64,000 bases of DNA from Paenibacillus urinalis (GCF_028747985.1 NZ_CP118108.1:2175501-2239500); one strand, 5' to 3'. Shown: positions 40,879-51,273, counted from the stretch's first letter. The notes: generated from the letters alone by a model not told the origin. Numbers and translations are program-made.

Positions 40879-43821
40879 TTGAATCCGCTGATGCGTGTGC
40901 AAACATGGTTAAAAATGATACTGGTATTTGCGGTCGGCTCCAGTGTGATGTTCTCTGCTTCAGGCACAGGAACTGTCGCTGCCGATGAGAATGCTTCGAT
41001 GCTTCAATCTACGGAACAAGCCCCCCAGTCACAAGATCTGATTCTGACCAATGATGAATCATACAGCGAATATATGGAGAAGTATGAGCAGGCATCTTAC
41101 CCTGACGAATCCATCATACTGGATGCAGCGAAGGTAAGCTCTCTTGAGGGGGAAGGTTCAGAAATCGTTTCAAATGCGGAGGGAAGCTCGGGACAATCGA
41201 TAATAACAGGGGAAGACAGCACTTTGGAATGGACTTTTAAGGTCGAAACAGCTGGCCTTTACTATATTTCATCCACTTATTACCCAATCGAGGGCAAGAG
41301 CTCAGCCATCGAACGAAGTCTGCTTATTGATGGGAAGCTTCCATTTCGTGAGGCGGCCTTCATTCAGATGGACCGGGTATGGGACAATCTGAAGCCTGAG
41401 GTACAACAGGATAATCGAGGCAATGATCTTCGTCCTCAGCAGCATGAGACCCCGGCTTGGCAAACGACGATGCTTAAGGATTCTAACGGTTATTATGAGG
41501 AGCCGTTTGCCTTTTATTTCAGCCAAGGCACTCACACCTTATCATTCATTGCACAACGTGAGCCGGTGATCATCAAGGAGCTTACGCTTCACAAGTATGA
41601 GGAGCCGGCCTCTTATGAACAATATGCAAGCCTGAAGACATCTGAAGGAGTGGATTCACCAGCCGGCGTGCTCATTGAGCTTCAGGCAGAGGACGCTGCA
41701 GCGAAATCTTCCCCAACCCTCTATCCGCTGATGGATCGATCCAGCCCGGCGACCTATCCATACAGTCCGAAGCTGTCAAAAGTGAACACAATCGGCGGCT
41801 ATAACTGGCGGATCCCAGGTCAGTGGATTGAATGGGAGGTCGAGGTGCCGAAGGAAGGATTATATAAGCTTGCATTTAACACGAAGCAGAATTTTGTAAG
41901 AGGAATCTATTCGACGAGAAAGCTGACAATTAATGGTGAAATCCCATTCGAAGAAATGAGCAGAATTCCTTTTCGATACGAGAATGGCTACGAAATGCGA
42001 ATCATGGAAAATGAATCGAGCGAGCCTTATTTGTATCATTTGAAGGCCGGCACGAACACCATTCGTATGGAGGTTACACTTGGCGAGTTTGCACCACTTA
42101 TACGCGAGGTAGAGGATAGCCTTATCGAACTGAACTCCATGTACCGCAAAATTTTGATGATAACAGGTACGGCCCCTGATGAAGTACGCGATTACCGAGT
42201 CGATGAACGGATTCCTGATCTGCTCGAAGTGTTCAGCGATGAGAGCGAGCGATTGAAGCGAGTCGGAGCACAGCTAAGAGCATTGTCTCAAGGCAGCGGT
42301 GACCAGGATGCACTTTTGAAAACGATGTCATTGCAGCTCGATGAAATGGTCGATGATCCGGATACGATTCCTAGACGACTCCAGGCCTACAAGACCAATA
42401 CAGGAGGCCTCGGTACATGGCTCCAGCAAATAAGAGAACAGCCGCTTGAGATCGATTCTATCTACATAGCTTCATCAGATCAAACGATTTCTAATAAGGG
42501 AAGCAGCTGGTTTGCAGAAATGTGGCATGAAATCGTGACCTTCTTCTATTCCTTCTTCATTGATTACGATTCCATCGGGAGTGTGGCAAGTGAATCAGAG
42601 GAGGGCAGAACGGTCACGGTATGGATCGGAAGTGGTCGAGACCAGGCGAATACGATTAAATCCATGATTGATGAGACCTTCACTCCAGAGACAGGAATCC
42701 AGGTTAATCTGAAGCTGGTTCCGATGGGTTCCTTGCTGCCTGCGACCTTATCCGGTCAGGGTCCTGATGTTGCTATGCAAATGGGAAATGACATTCCGGT
42801 CAATTATGCGATGCGTAATGCAGCTGCTGATATATCTGTATTTTCGGATTACGATGAAGTAGCCGCAAGATTTCGTGACAGTGCTCTAGTTCCATACACC
42901 TATGAGGATGGCGTATATGCACTTCCTGAAACACAGACGTTCAACATGCTGTTCTATCGCAAGGATGTCTTGAATGAATTGGGACTCGATGTACCTCAGA
43001 CGTGGGATGAAGTATGGAGTCTTCTCTCTGTTCTGGATAAGAACCATATGGATTTTGGTCTGCCGCTGGTCGTACAGCCAAGCTATCCAGGAGAGAACGT
43101 ACCTCCGAACTCTGTATATTCGATGCTGCTCTTCCAGACGGAAGGAGAGTTCTACCGGGATGGAGGCAAGGAGTCGGACCTCGATTCCCAGATCGGCATT
43201 GATGCCTTTAAACAATGGACGGAGTTCTATACAGATTACAAGCTGGAACGAGAATATGACTTTGCGAACCGTTTTCGGACGGGAGAAATGCCGATTGGCA
43301 TTGCGGATTACACGACCTATAACCAATTGACCGTCTTTGCGCCAGAAATTCGCGGCATGTGGGGATTTACAGTGATTCCGGGAACGGAGCAGGATAATGG
43401 TTCCATCAATCGTTCTGTAGCCAGCGGAGGAAGCGGTGTACTCATGCTGGAAGGTGCTGAAGATAAAGAAGCGGCTTGGGAGTATATGAAATGGTGGACC
43501 AGCGAGGAAACACAGGTCAAATTCGGACGTGAGATGGAAGGATTAATGGGCGCGGCTGCCAGATATCCAACAGCGAATATTAATGCACTTGAGAAGCTGC
43601 CATGGCCAGTTGAGGATTTTGATCAGCTGCAGGCCGGATTCGAATGGGTAGAGGGTATTCCGGAAGTCCCAGGCGGTTACTTTACAGGACGACATCTCAT
43701 TAATGCTTTTTATCGTACGGTTGATGGACAGATTGAACCGCGCGAGGCGCTGATGGATTACGTTCAATATATTCAGGATGAAATTCGTGCCAAGCGCAGT
43801 GAATTTGGCCTGACGGAATAG
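40879..43821 (+). CDS. Extracellular binding protein fused to two carbohydrate-binding-like domains, 980 aa
   Basis: Signal peptide at residues 1-36 or so, no lipobox. Two beta-sandwich modules of CBM6/35 type follow: about 100-240 (LEWTFKVETAGLYYISSTYY) and about 262-410 (QWIEWEVEVPKEGLYKLAFN, then YHLKAGTNTIRMEV). A helical linker comes next, and from about 578 a solute-binding domain (TVTVWIGSGRDQANTIKSMI, then LPETQTFNMLFYRKDVL). Typical binding proteins are 400-550 residues, so this is a fusion. TTG 40879 is chosen as start, as GGGAGG lies 8 nt before it; the frame is open from 40762. The permease gene follows 17 nt later. It may hold polymer and transfer oligosaccharides to the transporter; that is inference. 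Confidence 0.85.
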   Translation: MNPLMRVQTWLKMILVFAVGSSVMFSASGTGTVAADENASMLQSTEQAPQSQDLILTNDESYSEYMEKYEQASYPDESIILDAAKVSSLEGEGSEIVSNAEGSSGQSIITGEDSTLEWTFKVETAGLYYISSTYYPIEGKSSAIERSLLIDGKLPFREAAFIQMDRVWDNLKPEVQQDNRGNDLRPQQHETPAWQTTMLKDSNGYYEEPFAFYFSQGTHTLSFIAQREPVIIKELTLHKYEEPASYEQYASLKTSEGVDSPAGVLIELQAEDAAAKSSPTLYPLMDRSSPATYPYSPKLSKVNTIGGYNWRIPGQWIEWEVEVPKEGLYKLAFNTKQNFVRGIYSTRKLTINGEIPFEEMSRIPFRYENGYEMRIMENESSEPYLYHLKAGTNTIRMEVTLGEFAPLIREVEDSLIELNSMYRKILMITGTAPDEVRDYRVDERIPDLLEVFSDESERLKRVGAQLRALSQGSGDQDALLKTMSLQLDEMVDDPDTIPRRLQAYKTNTGGLGTWLQQIREQPLEIDSIYIASSDQTISNKGSSWFAEMWHEIVTFFYSFFIDYDSIGSVASESEEGRTVTVWIGSGRDQANTIKSMIDETFTPETGIQVNLKLVPMGSLLPATLSGQGPDVAMQMGNDIPVNYAMRNAAADISVFSDYDEVAARFRDSALVPYTYEDGVYALPETQTFNMLFYRKDVLNELGLDVPQTWDEVWSLLSVLDKNHMDFGLPLVVQPSYPGENVPPNSVYSMLLFQTEGEFYRDGGKESDLDSQIGIDAFKQWTEFYTDYKLEREYDFANRFRTGEMPIGIADYTTYNQLTVFAPEIRGMWGFTVIPGTEQDNGSINRSVASGGSGVLMLEGAEDKEAAWEYMKWWTSEETQVKFGREMEGLMGAAARYPTANINALEKLPWPVEDFDQLQAGFEWVEGIPEVPGGYFTGRHLINAFYRTVDGQIEPREALMDYVQYIQDEIRAKRSEFGLTE

Positions 43822-43838
43822 AGGGGGGATACGAGTGT

Positions 43839-44807
43839 ATGTCCAATATTCAGATTGAAAACAAGACTCGCACAGTCCCTCCACAGGGCGAACGGGCGCT
43901 TCGAGATAGCAAAACCAGCAGATTAATCAAGGAGATAAAAGTAAAGAAGCATCTCTATATACTGATGGCACCTTATATGATTTTGTTCCTGATGTTCACT
44001 GTATTGCCGGTTGTTCTCTCCATTATTATCAGCTTCACGTACTTCAACATGCTCGAAATGCCAAAGTTTGTAGGATGGCAGAATTATACTCGACTGTTCC
44101 TTGAAGATGATATTTTCTTGATTGCCTTGAAGAACACACTACTATTTGCTGCCATTACAGGACCAGTCAGTTATTTTGCATGCTTTATCTTCGCCTGGAT
44201 CATCAATGAGCTGAGTCCAAAATGGCGAGCCTTCATGACCCTGATCTTCTATGCTCCTTCCATCTCAGGGAATGTCTTCTTCATATGGCTGCTGATCTTC
44301 TCCGGGGACCGTTATGGGATCATTAACGGATTGCTCATTGAAATTGGAATACTGCTCGAGCCTATTCAATGGCTCAAAACCGAAGCCTATGTGCTGCCGA
44401 TCATTATCTTGGTTCAGCTGTGGCTTAGTCTTGGGACGGGATTCCTAGCTTTTATTGCGGGTCTTCAAACCGTTGACAAGACGTTATATGAGGCAGGAGC
44501 CGTTGACGGTATTAAGAATCGATGGCAGGAGCTGTGGTATATTACCCTGCCTTCAATGAAGCCCCAGCTGATGTTCGGTGCCGTTATTCAGATTACAACT
44601 TCACTTGCCGTGTCGGATGTGTCCATTCAGCTAGCGGGATTCCCAAGCGTCAATTATGCAGCAGAGACGATTGTGACTCATTTGATGGATTTTGGCACGA
44701 TCCGCTTCGAGATGGGATTTGCATCGGCAATTGCAACGGTATTGTTCATTATCATGATTGGCTCCAACATCATTGTCCAAAAATTATTGCGTAGAGTAGG
44801 TGAATAA
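43839..44807 (+). CDS. Carbohydrate ABC transporter permease (MalF type), 322 aa
   Basis: Six transmembrane segments after a charged N-terminal tail of about 40 residues. The cytoplasmic EAA loop reads EAGAVDGIKNRWQELWYITL (about residues 216-235) followed by PSMKP, as in CUT1 permeases. GGGGGG precedes the ATG. It pairs with the next permease, which starts 2 nt after its stop codon. No ATPase gene is present in the window, so the pair must use an ATPase encoded elsewhere. Confidence 0.93.
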   Translation: MSNIQIENKTRTVPPQGERALRDSKTSRLIKEIKVKKHLYILMAPYMILFLMFTVLPVVLSIIISFTYFNMLEMPKFVGWQNYTRLFLEDDIFLIALKNTLLFAAITGPVSYFACFIFAWIINELSPKWRAFMTLIFYAPSISGNVFFIWLLIFSGDRYGIINGLLIEIGILLEPIQWLKTEAYVLPIIILVQLWLSLGTGFLAFIAGLQTVDKTLYEAGAVDGIKNRWQELWYITLPSMKPQLMFGAVIQITTSLAVSDVSIQLAGFPSVNYAAETIVTHLMDFGTIRFEMGFASAIATVLFIIMIGSNIIVQKLLRRVGE

Positions 44808-44809
44808 AG

Positions 44810-45691
44810 ATGATGAATATACCCTATCGCCTATTCCGGAGAAAAAGAGTTAAGAGAGTCAATCGCTCCTTTCTGGGAAGCTTGTCGTTGTTTCTTGTCT
44901 TGGGAGTTGTAGGCGCCTTCATGGTGCTGCCGCTGGTGTATGCCATAAATGCCGCCTTCAAGCCATTGGATGAGATCTTTATTTTTCCGCCGACGTTGTT
45001 TGTCAAAAATCCAACGATGGATAATTTTGCAGATCTGATCAATTTGCTGGGTGCTTCATGGGTGCCGTTCACAAGGTACATTTTTAACACGGTATTTATT
45101 ACCGGGATGGGGATCGTGGGTCACGTTCTGCTGGCTTCCGCTGCTGCTTACCCACTTGCCAAGCATCAATTTCCTGGAAACAAAATCATGTTCCAAATGA
45201 TCGTACTGTCGTTGATGTTCACCCCTGCAGTTACGGCCATCCCAACCTATATGATCATGTCCTGGCTGGGGTGGGTGGACACGTACTGGGCTGTCATCAT
45301 TCCGGCCTTTTCTTATCCGCTCGGACTATATCTGATGAAGCAGTTCATGGAGCAGATTCCGGACGCACTGATCGAAGCCGCGAAGATGGATGGGGCGAGT
45401 GAGTATCGAATCTTCTGGTCGGTTGTTATGCCGAATGTGAAGCCCGCTTGGCTCACACTTATCATTCTGCTGTTTCAGATCCTGTGGGGAACCGACGGTA
45501 ATGGATTTATCTATAGTGAGAACCTGAAGACGCTGACCTCTGCGACAACGAATATTATTCAAGGGGGAATAGCGAGAGCCGGTGTTGGTGCAGCTGTTGC
45601 ACTCATTATGATGAGTGTTCCGATTACGATCTTTGTCTTTTCTCAGAGCCGTATCATTGAAACCATGGCAACTTCCGGAATGAAGGAATAG
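44810..45691 (+). CDS. Carbohydrate ABC transporter permease (MalG type), 293 aa
   Basis: CUT1 permease with six membrane segments and the EAA loop EAAKMDGASEYRIFWSVVMP (about residues 186-205). The end ETMATSGMKE is the normal MalG-type C-terminus. It starts at ATG 44810 (or 44813) directly after the first permease. The TTG of the NHL-repeat gene lies 14 nt downstream, so the transcript continues. Confidence 0.93.
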   Translation: MMNIPYRLFRRKRVKRVNRSFLGSLSLFLVLGVVGAFMVLPLVYAINAAFKPLDEIFIFPPTLFVKNPTMDNFADLINLLGASWVPFTRYIFNTVFITGMGIVGHVLLASAAAYPLAKHQFPGNKIMFQMIVLSLMFTPAVTAIPTYMIMSWLGWVDTYWAVIIPAFSYPLGLYLMKQFMEQIPDALIEAAKMDGASEYRIFWSVVMPNVKPAWLTLIILLFQILWGTDGNGFIYSENLKTLTSATTNIIQGGIARAGVGAAVALIMMSVPITIFVFSQSRIIETMATSGMKE

Positions 45692-45705
45692 GAGGGGATA
45701 AGAAC

Positions 45706-47187
45706 TTGCATGCTTATAAGCGAAGGTTGAAGCGATATTGCATTGCCTTAATATCAGCAGCGCTGCTCTGTTCCGCTCCTTCAGCGGTAGCGGCCAAGGC
45801 TCCATACGAAAGCTATACCTATAATTATTATGAAGAAGCTGTACCGGCTCCCGATGCATTTCTGCCGGACAGAAGCATATCGGGAGTTGATCTCGGCATT
45901 GGAGGCTTCGTGTCTCCGCAGGACATCTTTGTAAGCAGTGAAGGCAAGATCTATATTGCGGATACAGGGAATCATCGCATTATCGTTCTAAATGAGGATT
46001 GGACAGTAGATCGAATCTTCTCCAATTACAGCATGGACGGAGCGGAGCAGACCTTTAATATGCCTAGTGGCATCACTGTGAATAAAGCAGGAGACCTATA
46101 TATTGCAGATACGGAGAACAAGCGAATCGTTGTTTTGTCCCCAGAAGGAGAATGGATCAAAACGATTGAGAACCCACAGTCCGAGGTGCTCGGAGCCAGC
46201 TTCTCCTTCGTTCCGTTAAAGCTGGCGGTGGATGATGCCGGACGGGTATTTGTCACATCCCGGGGAGCGTACGAGGGGATTCTGCAGTTTGATGAGTCGG
46301 GTGAATTCATTGGTTACGTCGGAACGATACAGGTACGCCGCAATTTTGTTGACTATTTATGGCGTCTCATCGCTACCGATGCACAGAAGAATCAAATGGC
46401 ATTATACATTCCGACAGAATTCTCCAATATTGATATGGGGGAGAAAGGTTTCGTATATGCAACGAATATTGATCCTGGCTCGAGCACCCCGATTAAGCGT
46501 CTGAATCCTTCAGGTGAGGATGTGCTCAAAAGGTATGGGTATTTTGATGTGAAAGGAGATATCCGATATCGGTCCATGGGAGTCAATGGAGGACCCTCCA
46601 AATTAGTAGATATCAAATATCAGGGAAGCGGCATGTATAGTGTGCTGGATTCTCTCAGAGGGCGTATCTTCACTTATGACCATGAAGGCAATCTGCTATA
46701 TATTTACGGCGGAATAGGAACACAGGTCGGAACCTTTAGTACACCAGTCGCTATAGAGAAGCTGGGGAATCAGCATATTGTCCTTGATCAAGGAAAAGAA
46801 ACCATCACACTCTTCTCTCCGACCAGCTACGGAATTGCCATTAGCGATGCGGTCACCGCGCATTACAACGGGGATGATGAGGCTTCAGTAGCCATGTGGA
46901 GAGAAGTGCTGAGATTGAATGCCAATTATGATATCGCTTACATCGGGATAGGGAAATCTCTTCTATATGCGAAGGAGAATAAAGAAGCGATGGAGCATTT
47001 CAAGCTGGGAATGGATCGTAAAAATTACTCGGTCGCTTTCAAGAGGTACAGGAAGGAAGTACTGCAGGAGCATTTCGGTACCTTATTGACGATCAGCACA
47101 ACAGCCGTCATCGTTTTTGCCGGGTACAGATGGTCGAAATCCTGGCGTAAAAGGAGGAAAGAGCAGCATGAAGCAGGATTTTATTAA
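45706..47187 (+). CDS. Exported NHL beta-propeller protein with TPR-like tail and C-terminal membrane anchor, 493 aa
   Basis: Signal peptide (about residues 1-29), then an extracytoplasmic beta-propeller built of NHL repeats: GKIYIADTGNHRIIVLN (about 80-96) and GDLYIADTENKRIVVLSP (about 129-146) are the clearest. A TPR-like helical pair (SVAMWREVLRLNANYDIAYI) follows near 400, then one membrane segment (about 457-473) and a basic cytoplasmic tail. It starts at TTG 45706 with AGGAGGGG upstream. It lies between the two permease pairs together with YIP1 and DUF5696 proteins. No function is established; it may be a scaffold or sensor on the outer face. Confidence 0.85.
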   Translation: MHAYKRRLKRYCIALISAALLCSAPSAVAAKAPYESYTYNYYEEAVPAPDAFLPDRSISGVDLGIGGFVSPQDIFVSSEGKIYIADTGNHRIIVLNEDWTVDRIFSNYSMDGAEQTFNMPSGITVNKAGDLYIADTENKRIVVLSPEGEWIKTIENPQSEVLGASFSFVPLKLAVDDAGRVFVTSRGAYEGILQFDESGEFIGYVGTIQVRRNFVDYLWRLIATDAQKNQMALYIPTEFSNIDMGEKGFVYATNIDPGSSTPIKRLNPSGEDVLKRYGYFDVKGDIRYRSMGVNGGPSKLVDIKYQGSGMYSVLDSLRGRIFTYDHEGNLLYIYGGIGTQVGTFSTPVAIEKLGNQHIVLDQGKETITLFSPTSYGIAISDAVTAHYNGDDEASVAMWREVLRLNANYDIAYIGIGKSLLYAKENKEAMEHFKLGMDRKNYSVAFKRYRKEVLQEHFGTLLTISTTAVIVFAGYRWSKSWRKRRKEQHEAGFY

Positions 47188-47788
47188 GTTTCCTCTCCAT
47201 CTTATCATCCATCCTTTTGATGGGTATTGGGATCTAAAGTATGAGGGGAAAGGAAAGCTTAGAGTTGCAATCACCATACTATTTCTTCTATTTATAACCA
47301 TGGTTATTCAGCGTCAATTTGCCGGATTCCTGGTCAATTTTAATGATCCTAGAACGTTGAACAGCCTGGCTGAGCTCCAGTATGTGGTGCTTCCTTTTAT
47401 CCTGTGGTGTGTATCCAACTGGTCCATTACGACACTCATGGAAGGGGAAGGGAAGTTTAGCGAGATTGTTAACGCCACCGCTTATGCGCTCATCCCGATG
47501 ATCCTGGTGTATTTGCCCATGACCTTGATCAGCCGATTTATGACGCAGGAGGAGACCGCTTTTTATTATTTGCTGAATACCGTTGCGGCGATCTGGTTCA
47601 TCTACCTGCTGTTTGTGGGCATCATGACGGTGCATCAATACACAGCAACGAAGACGATTGTAACCATTCTGCTGACCATCGTTGTTATGGCGATTATCGT
47701 ATTTCTGGGCACGCTGGTGATGAGTCTGGTCCAACAGATCATTGAATTTGTAATCAATATATACCGTGAGCTTATATTCCGATCTTAA
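47168..47788 (+). CDS. YIP1-family membrane protein, 206 aa
   Basis: Five hydrophobic segments with the YIP1 pattern: FPLHLIIHPFDGYWDLKYEG before the first segment, and conserved polar residues in the third (YALIPMILVYLPMTLI). ATG 47168 was chosen because AAAGGAGG stands before it and it overlaps the NHL gene by 20 nt; the longer open frame from 47117 lacks a ribosome site. Bacterial YIP1 proteins have no defined biochemical role. In this locus it may assist assembly of the permease or propeller protein; that is inference. Confidence 0.85.
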   Translation: MKQDFIKFPLHLIIHPFDGYWDLKYEGKGKLRVAITILFLLFITMVIQRQFAGFLVNFNDPRTLNSLAELQYVVLPFILWCVSNWSITTLMEGEGKFSEIVNATAYALIPMILVYLPMTLISRFMTQEETAFYYLLNTVAAIWFIYLLFVGIMTVHQYTATKTIVTILLTIVVMAIIVFLGTLVMSLVQQIIEFVINIYRELIFRS

Positions 47789-47803
47789 GGAGGCGTAAGT
47801 CTG

Positions 47804-50377
47804 GTGTCATCTCGTAAATGGAAATATACAGCCGTGCTGGCTTGCGCACTCATGCTGGTCAGTATTCTCTGCTTCATCGTGCTTAGTGGAAGATTATCGG
47901 GGGTTAACCCTGGGTCATATGTGTCAGCATCCCCTGATCCTGGAGCAGAAGCCTTCACACCGCTTCAGGATTCGACGGAGGGTATAGCTGGAATGGCTCT
48001 TGCAGCCAAGAATGACAGCTTAAGCTTGTACATTAATGAAGATACGACCGTGATTGCAGTGAAGGATCATCGTTCAGGAGAGATCTGGTACAGTAATCCG
48101 CCGGAGATGGAAGAGGATGGTATCGCGACTGCCTTTGAAAAAGAATCCATCGCCTCACAGGTTACAGTCTCATTTCGCAATACACTGGGCGTTCTAGATA
48201 CGTATACGAATTACAAGTACAGCATCTCCAATGGGCAGTTCGAATTACAAGGCATTAAGGACGGTGTCCGAATTGAATATACCCTTGGTGATGCAGAGCT
48301 TGGGATCGATGCACTCCCTAAATTCATTAGTAAACAAAGGCTGCAGGAAAAAGTACTGAGCAAACTGGATGAGGTGACAGCAAGCTATGTCGAGACCCGC
48401 TACCTGGTTCAGGATGCTAATCCTGAAGTTGTGGAAAGGGCGGATACGCAGGTTGAGCGGCCGCTCGTGCTTCGCAAGATGCTGGCCGCCTTCGAGCAGG
48501 CAGGATATACACCTGAAGATTTGGCATATGACAATGAAGAGAACGGGATCGGCGGGCCTGGCGGGACAGCGGATAAACCAAAGTTTCTTATTCCTGTGGA
48601 ATACCGTTTGGAAGGGAATGCCCTCTCGGTAACTGTGCCGCTGTCTCAGCTTGAGGAGAGTGAAGGGCATCAGATTCAAACGCTGGACCTGTTAGGTTAC
48701 TTCGGGGCAGCGATCTCCGGGCAGGATGGCTATATGCTCGTGCCTGATGGTTCAGGGAGCCTCATCCATTTTGATAACGGTAAAGTAAAAGAGCCGCAGT
48801 ATGTCCAGCCGGTCTATGGACAGGACCCGAATGATAACAGCAGAACAAGAGCTCAAATTGCTGAACCCGCCCGATTACCGGTGTTTGGCTTGAAATCAGG
48901 GGATCGTGCATTCTTCGCCGTCATTGAGGAAGGGGAAGGGAATGCCAGCATTGCTGCCGATATCAGCGGCAAACAAAATTCCTTCAACCACGTGTTCAGC
49001 CGACATGCTGTGCGTGGAGATGATGAGCTGGAGCTGTACACAGGCAGTAAGGTTCAAGAAATCCAGCTGCTGTCGAGCGAAAAATATAATGGTGATATTC
49101 GTGTGAAATACAGCTTTTTGTCAGGTGACGGTGCAAGCTACTCTGGAATGGCTCAAGCTTATCAAACGAAGCTGGTAGAACAAGGTGTTCTTCAGCCTCT
49201 AGCCGCTCAAGAGGACATCCCATTCTATGTGGATATTGTGGGTGCGATTGATAAACAGCAATCCTTTCTGGGTGTACCTTATGATGCAACCGTACCGATG
49301 ACTACTTTCAAGGAAGCACAAGGCATTGCAGCAGAATTGCAGGCACAGAGCATCTCAAATATTCAAATGCAGTATTTGGGATGGTTCGGAGCGGGGCTTG
49401 AGCACGAGCTTCCTGTCAAATTGAACACGTCTGAGTTAGGCAAAGACCGGGAGCTGACTGCTCTGCGGGAGCAGCTGAATCGTACGGGAGGTGAGCTGTA
49501 TCCAGACGTAGCCTTTCAACAGGTCTATGACAATGGCAAAGGCTTTAATTCAGCAAGCGATGCTGCCCGCTTTATAACAAAAGAAGCCGCAGAGCTCTCA
49601 CCTTATGACAGGTCGCTCAACCGGATGTCTCTTCTGCAGGATGAATATTATCTGCTGTCTCCTGCCAAGCTTCCGGATGTCACCGCTCAGTTTATGGAGC
49701 AGTACCGCAAGAAGGATATGCCATCCCTTGCGCTCCGTGATTTGGGAAGTATACTGCACTCCGATTATCGTAATAACAGCTTAATCTTTCGAAATACAGC
49801 GAGAGCGATAGTCGAAGAGCAAATCGGCCTATTGGCAGAAGAATATCCGAATCTGATGATCAGTGGAGGGAACGCCTATGCATTGCAATATGCCCAGCAT
49901 CTTGTCAACATTCCGGAATCCTCCAGCCGATTTAATCTGACAGATGAATCGGTGCCTTTCTACCAGATGGTCATTCACGGATATATCGATTATGCAGGAG
50001 AACCGGTTAATCTGACGACCGCGGCCAATATGAGGCAACAGCTTCTGCACAGCCTGGAGCTAGGCTCAGCTCCACATTTTCTATGGACAGCGAACACTTC
50101 TTCAGAGCTGAAATACACCCGGTATGATTATATGTACTCAGCCCAGTACTCCAACTGGATAGAAGATGCCGTATCCATGTACGACGAAGTGAATCAGGTG
50201 CTGAGTCCGCTCCGGACCGAGAAAATGCAGGATCGGATTGTTCATCAGCCTGGTGTCGTTGAGGTGAAATACAGTAACGGAGCTTCCATATTGATTAATT
50301 ATAATTCGGAGACTGTGGTGGCTCGCGGAGTCAGCATCCCAGCACAGGACTATGTAATAGGCGGTGACCCATCATGA
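47804..50377 (+). CDS. DUF5696 exported protein, 857 aa
   Basis: One N-terminal membrane segment or uncleaved signal (AVLACALMLVSILCFIVLSG, about residues 10-29), then a large extracytoplasmic part. GYMLVPDGSGSLIHFDNGK (near 308) is a recognisable block of the DUF5696 family, which I know chiefly from Paenibacillus sugar ABC loci. The second half alternates helices and strands (IQMQYLGWFGAGLEHELPVK) in a way that suggests a TIM barrel like those of glycoside hydrolases. Catalytic residues cannot be named. It starts at GTG 47804 with AAGGAGG upstream. Its stop overlaps the ATG of the next permease by 4 nt, so it is made together with the second permease pair. Confidence 0.85.
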   Translation: MSSRKWKYTAVLACALMLVSILCFIVLSGRLSGVNPGSYVSASPDPGAEAFTPLQDSTEGIAGMALAAKNDSLSLYINEDTTVIAVKDHRSGEIWYSNPPEMEEDGIATAFEKESIASQVTVSFRNTLGVLDTYTNYKYSISNGQFELQGIKDGVRIEYTLGDAELGIDALPKFISKQRLQEKVLSKLDEVTASYVETRYLVQDANPEVVERADTQVERPLVLRKMLAAFEQAGYTPEDLAYDNEENGIGGPGGTADKPKFLIPVEYRLEGNALSVTVPLSQLEESEGHQIQTLDLLGYFGAAISGQDGYMLVPDGSGSLIHFDNGKVKEPQYVQPVYGQDPNDNSRTRAQIAEPARLPVFGLKSGDRAFFAVIEEGEGNASIAADISGKQNSFNHVFSRHAVRGDDELELYTGSKVQEIQLLSSEKYNGDIRVKYSFLSGDGASYSGMAQAYQTKLVEQGVLQPLAAQEDIPFYVDIVGAIDKQQSFLGVPYDATVPMTTFKEAQGIAAELQAQSISNIQMQYLGWFGAGLEHELPVKLNTSELGKDRELTALREQLNRTGGELYPDVAFQQVYDNGKGFNSASDAARFITKEAAELSPYDRSLNRMSLLQDEYYLLSPAKLPDVTAQFMEQYRKKDMPSLALRDLGSILHSDYRNNSLIFRNTARAIVEEQIGLLAEEYPNLMISGGNAYALQYAQHLVNIPESSSRFNLTDESVPFYQMVIHGYIDYAGEPVNLTTAANMRQQLLHSLELGSAPHFLWTANTSSELKYTRYDYMYSAQYSNWIEDAVSMYDEVNQVLSPLRTEKMQDRIVHQPGVVEVKYSNGASILINYNSETVVARGVSIPAQDYVIGGDPS

Positions 50378-51273
50378 GAACACGCCGTATAACCTTGTCT
50401 CAGAAGAGATCACTTCTCGGCATACTCTTCATTTCGCCATGGCTGCTCGGCTTTATCTTTCTATTTCTTACACCTATGATACAGTCGATTCGGTTCAGTC
50501 TTAGTGAGCTGACGGTGGTATCTCAAGGCTATGAGCTGGCGTATGTTGGCTGGAGCAACTTCAAAGAAGCACTGCTGATCGATGCAAATTACAACCGTAT
50601 TCTGACGGAATCTGTATTGCAAATGATCGTTAATGTTCCGCTTATTCTGTTTTTCAGCCTGTTTTCGGCAGTGCTGCTCAATCAAAAGTTTAGAGGAAGA
50701 GGACTGGCGAGAGCGATCTTCTTCCTGCCTGTTATTCTGGCCTCGGGTGCAGTCGCATCTGCGGAAGCTTCAGGGCTAATTAACCTGATCGGTAATGCAA
50801 CCGTGGCGGAAGAAACGGCGGGAGCCTCTTCTCAGTTCAATACACTATCCATGGTCCGTTTGTTGAATGAGGCGGGGGTTCCTCTTGTTATTACCGAGTA
50901 TATTGTGGATGCCGTAATGAGAATCTACGAAATTATTCGCAGCTCGGGGGTACAGATCCTTATCTTCCTTGCTGCCCTGCAATCTGTGCCAAGCTCAATG
51001 TATGAAGTAGCCAAAATTGAAGGCGCAACAGGCTATGAATCCTTCTGGAAAATTACGTTCCCGATGGTCAGTCCCTTGATTTTGACGAATGTCATTTATA
51101 CGGTGATCGATTCCTTCACAACAAGTCCAATTACACAAACGATCTACACGACGGCATTTCAGACGCAGAATTTTGGACTGAGCGCGTCGATGTCATGGAT
51201 CTATACGGTCGTCGTTGGCCTATTGCTATTCTTGATTGGGTTCTTCATATCGAAGCGCGTTCATTACAATTAA
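50374..51273 (+). CDS. Carbohydrate ABC transporter permease (MalF type), second pair, 299 aa
   Basis: CUT1 permease with EAA loop EVAKIEGATGYESFWKITFP (about residues 210-229). Unlike most, it has an insertion of about 50 residues in the middle (about 135-185, ATVAEETAGASSQFNTLSMV) between membrane segments, probably on the outer face. Translation is coupled to DUF5696 by a 4-nt ATGA overlap. It forms a pair with the next gene. Its substrate is probably different from that of the first pair. Confidence 0.92.
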   Translation: MRTRRITLSQKRSLLGILFISPWLLGFIFLFLTPMIQSIRFSLSELTVVSQGYELAYVGWSNFKEALLIDANYNRILTESVLQMIVNVPLILFFSLFSAVLLNQKFRGRGLARAIFFLPVILASGAVASAEASGLINLIGNATVAEETAGASSQFNTLSMVRLLNEAGVPLVITEYIVDAVMRIYEIIRSSGVQILIFLAALQSVPSSMYEVAKIEGATGYESFWKITFPMVSPLILTNVIYTVIDSFTTSPITQTIYTTAFQTQNFGLSASMSWIYTVVVGLLLFLIGFFISKRVHYN

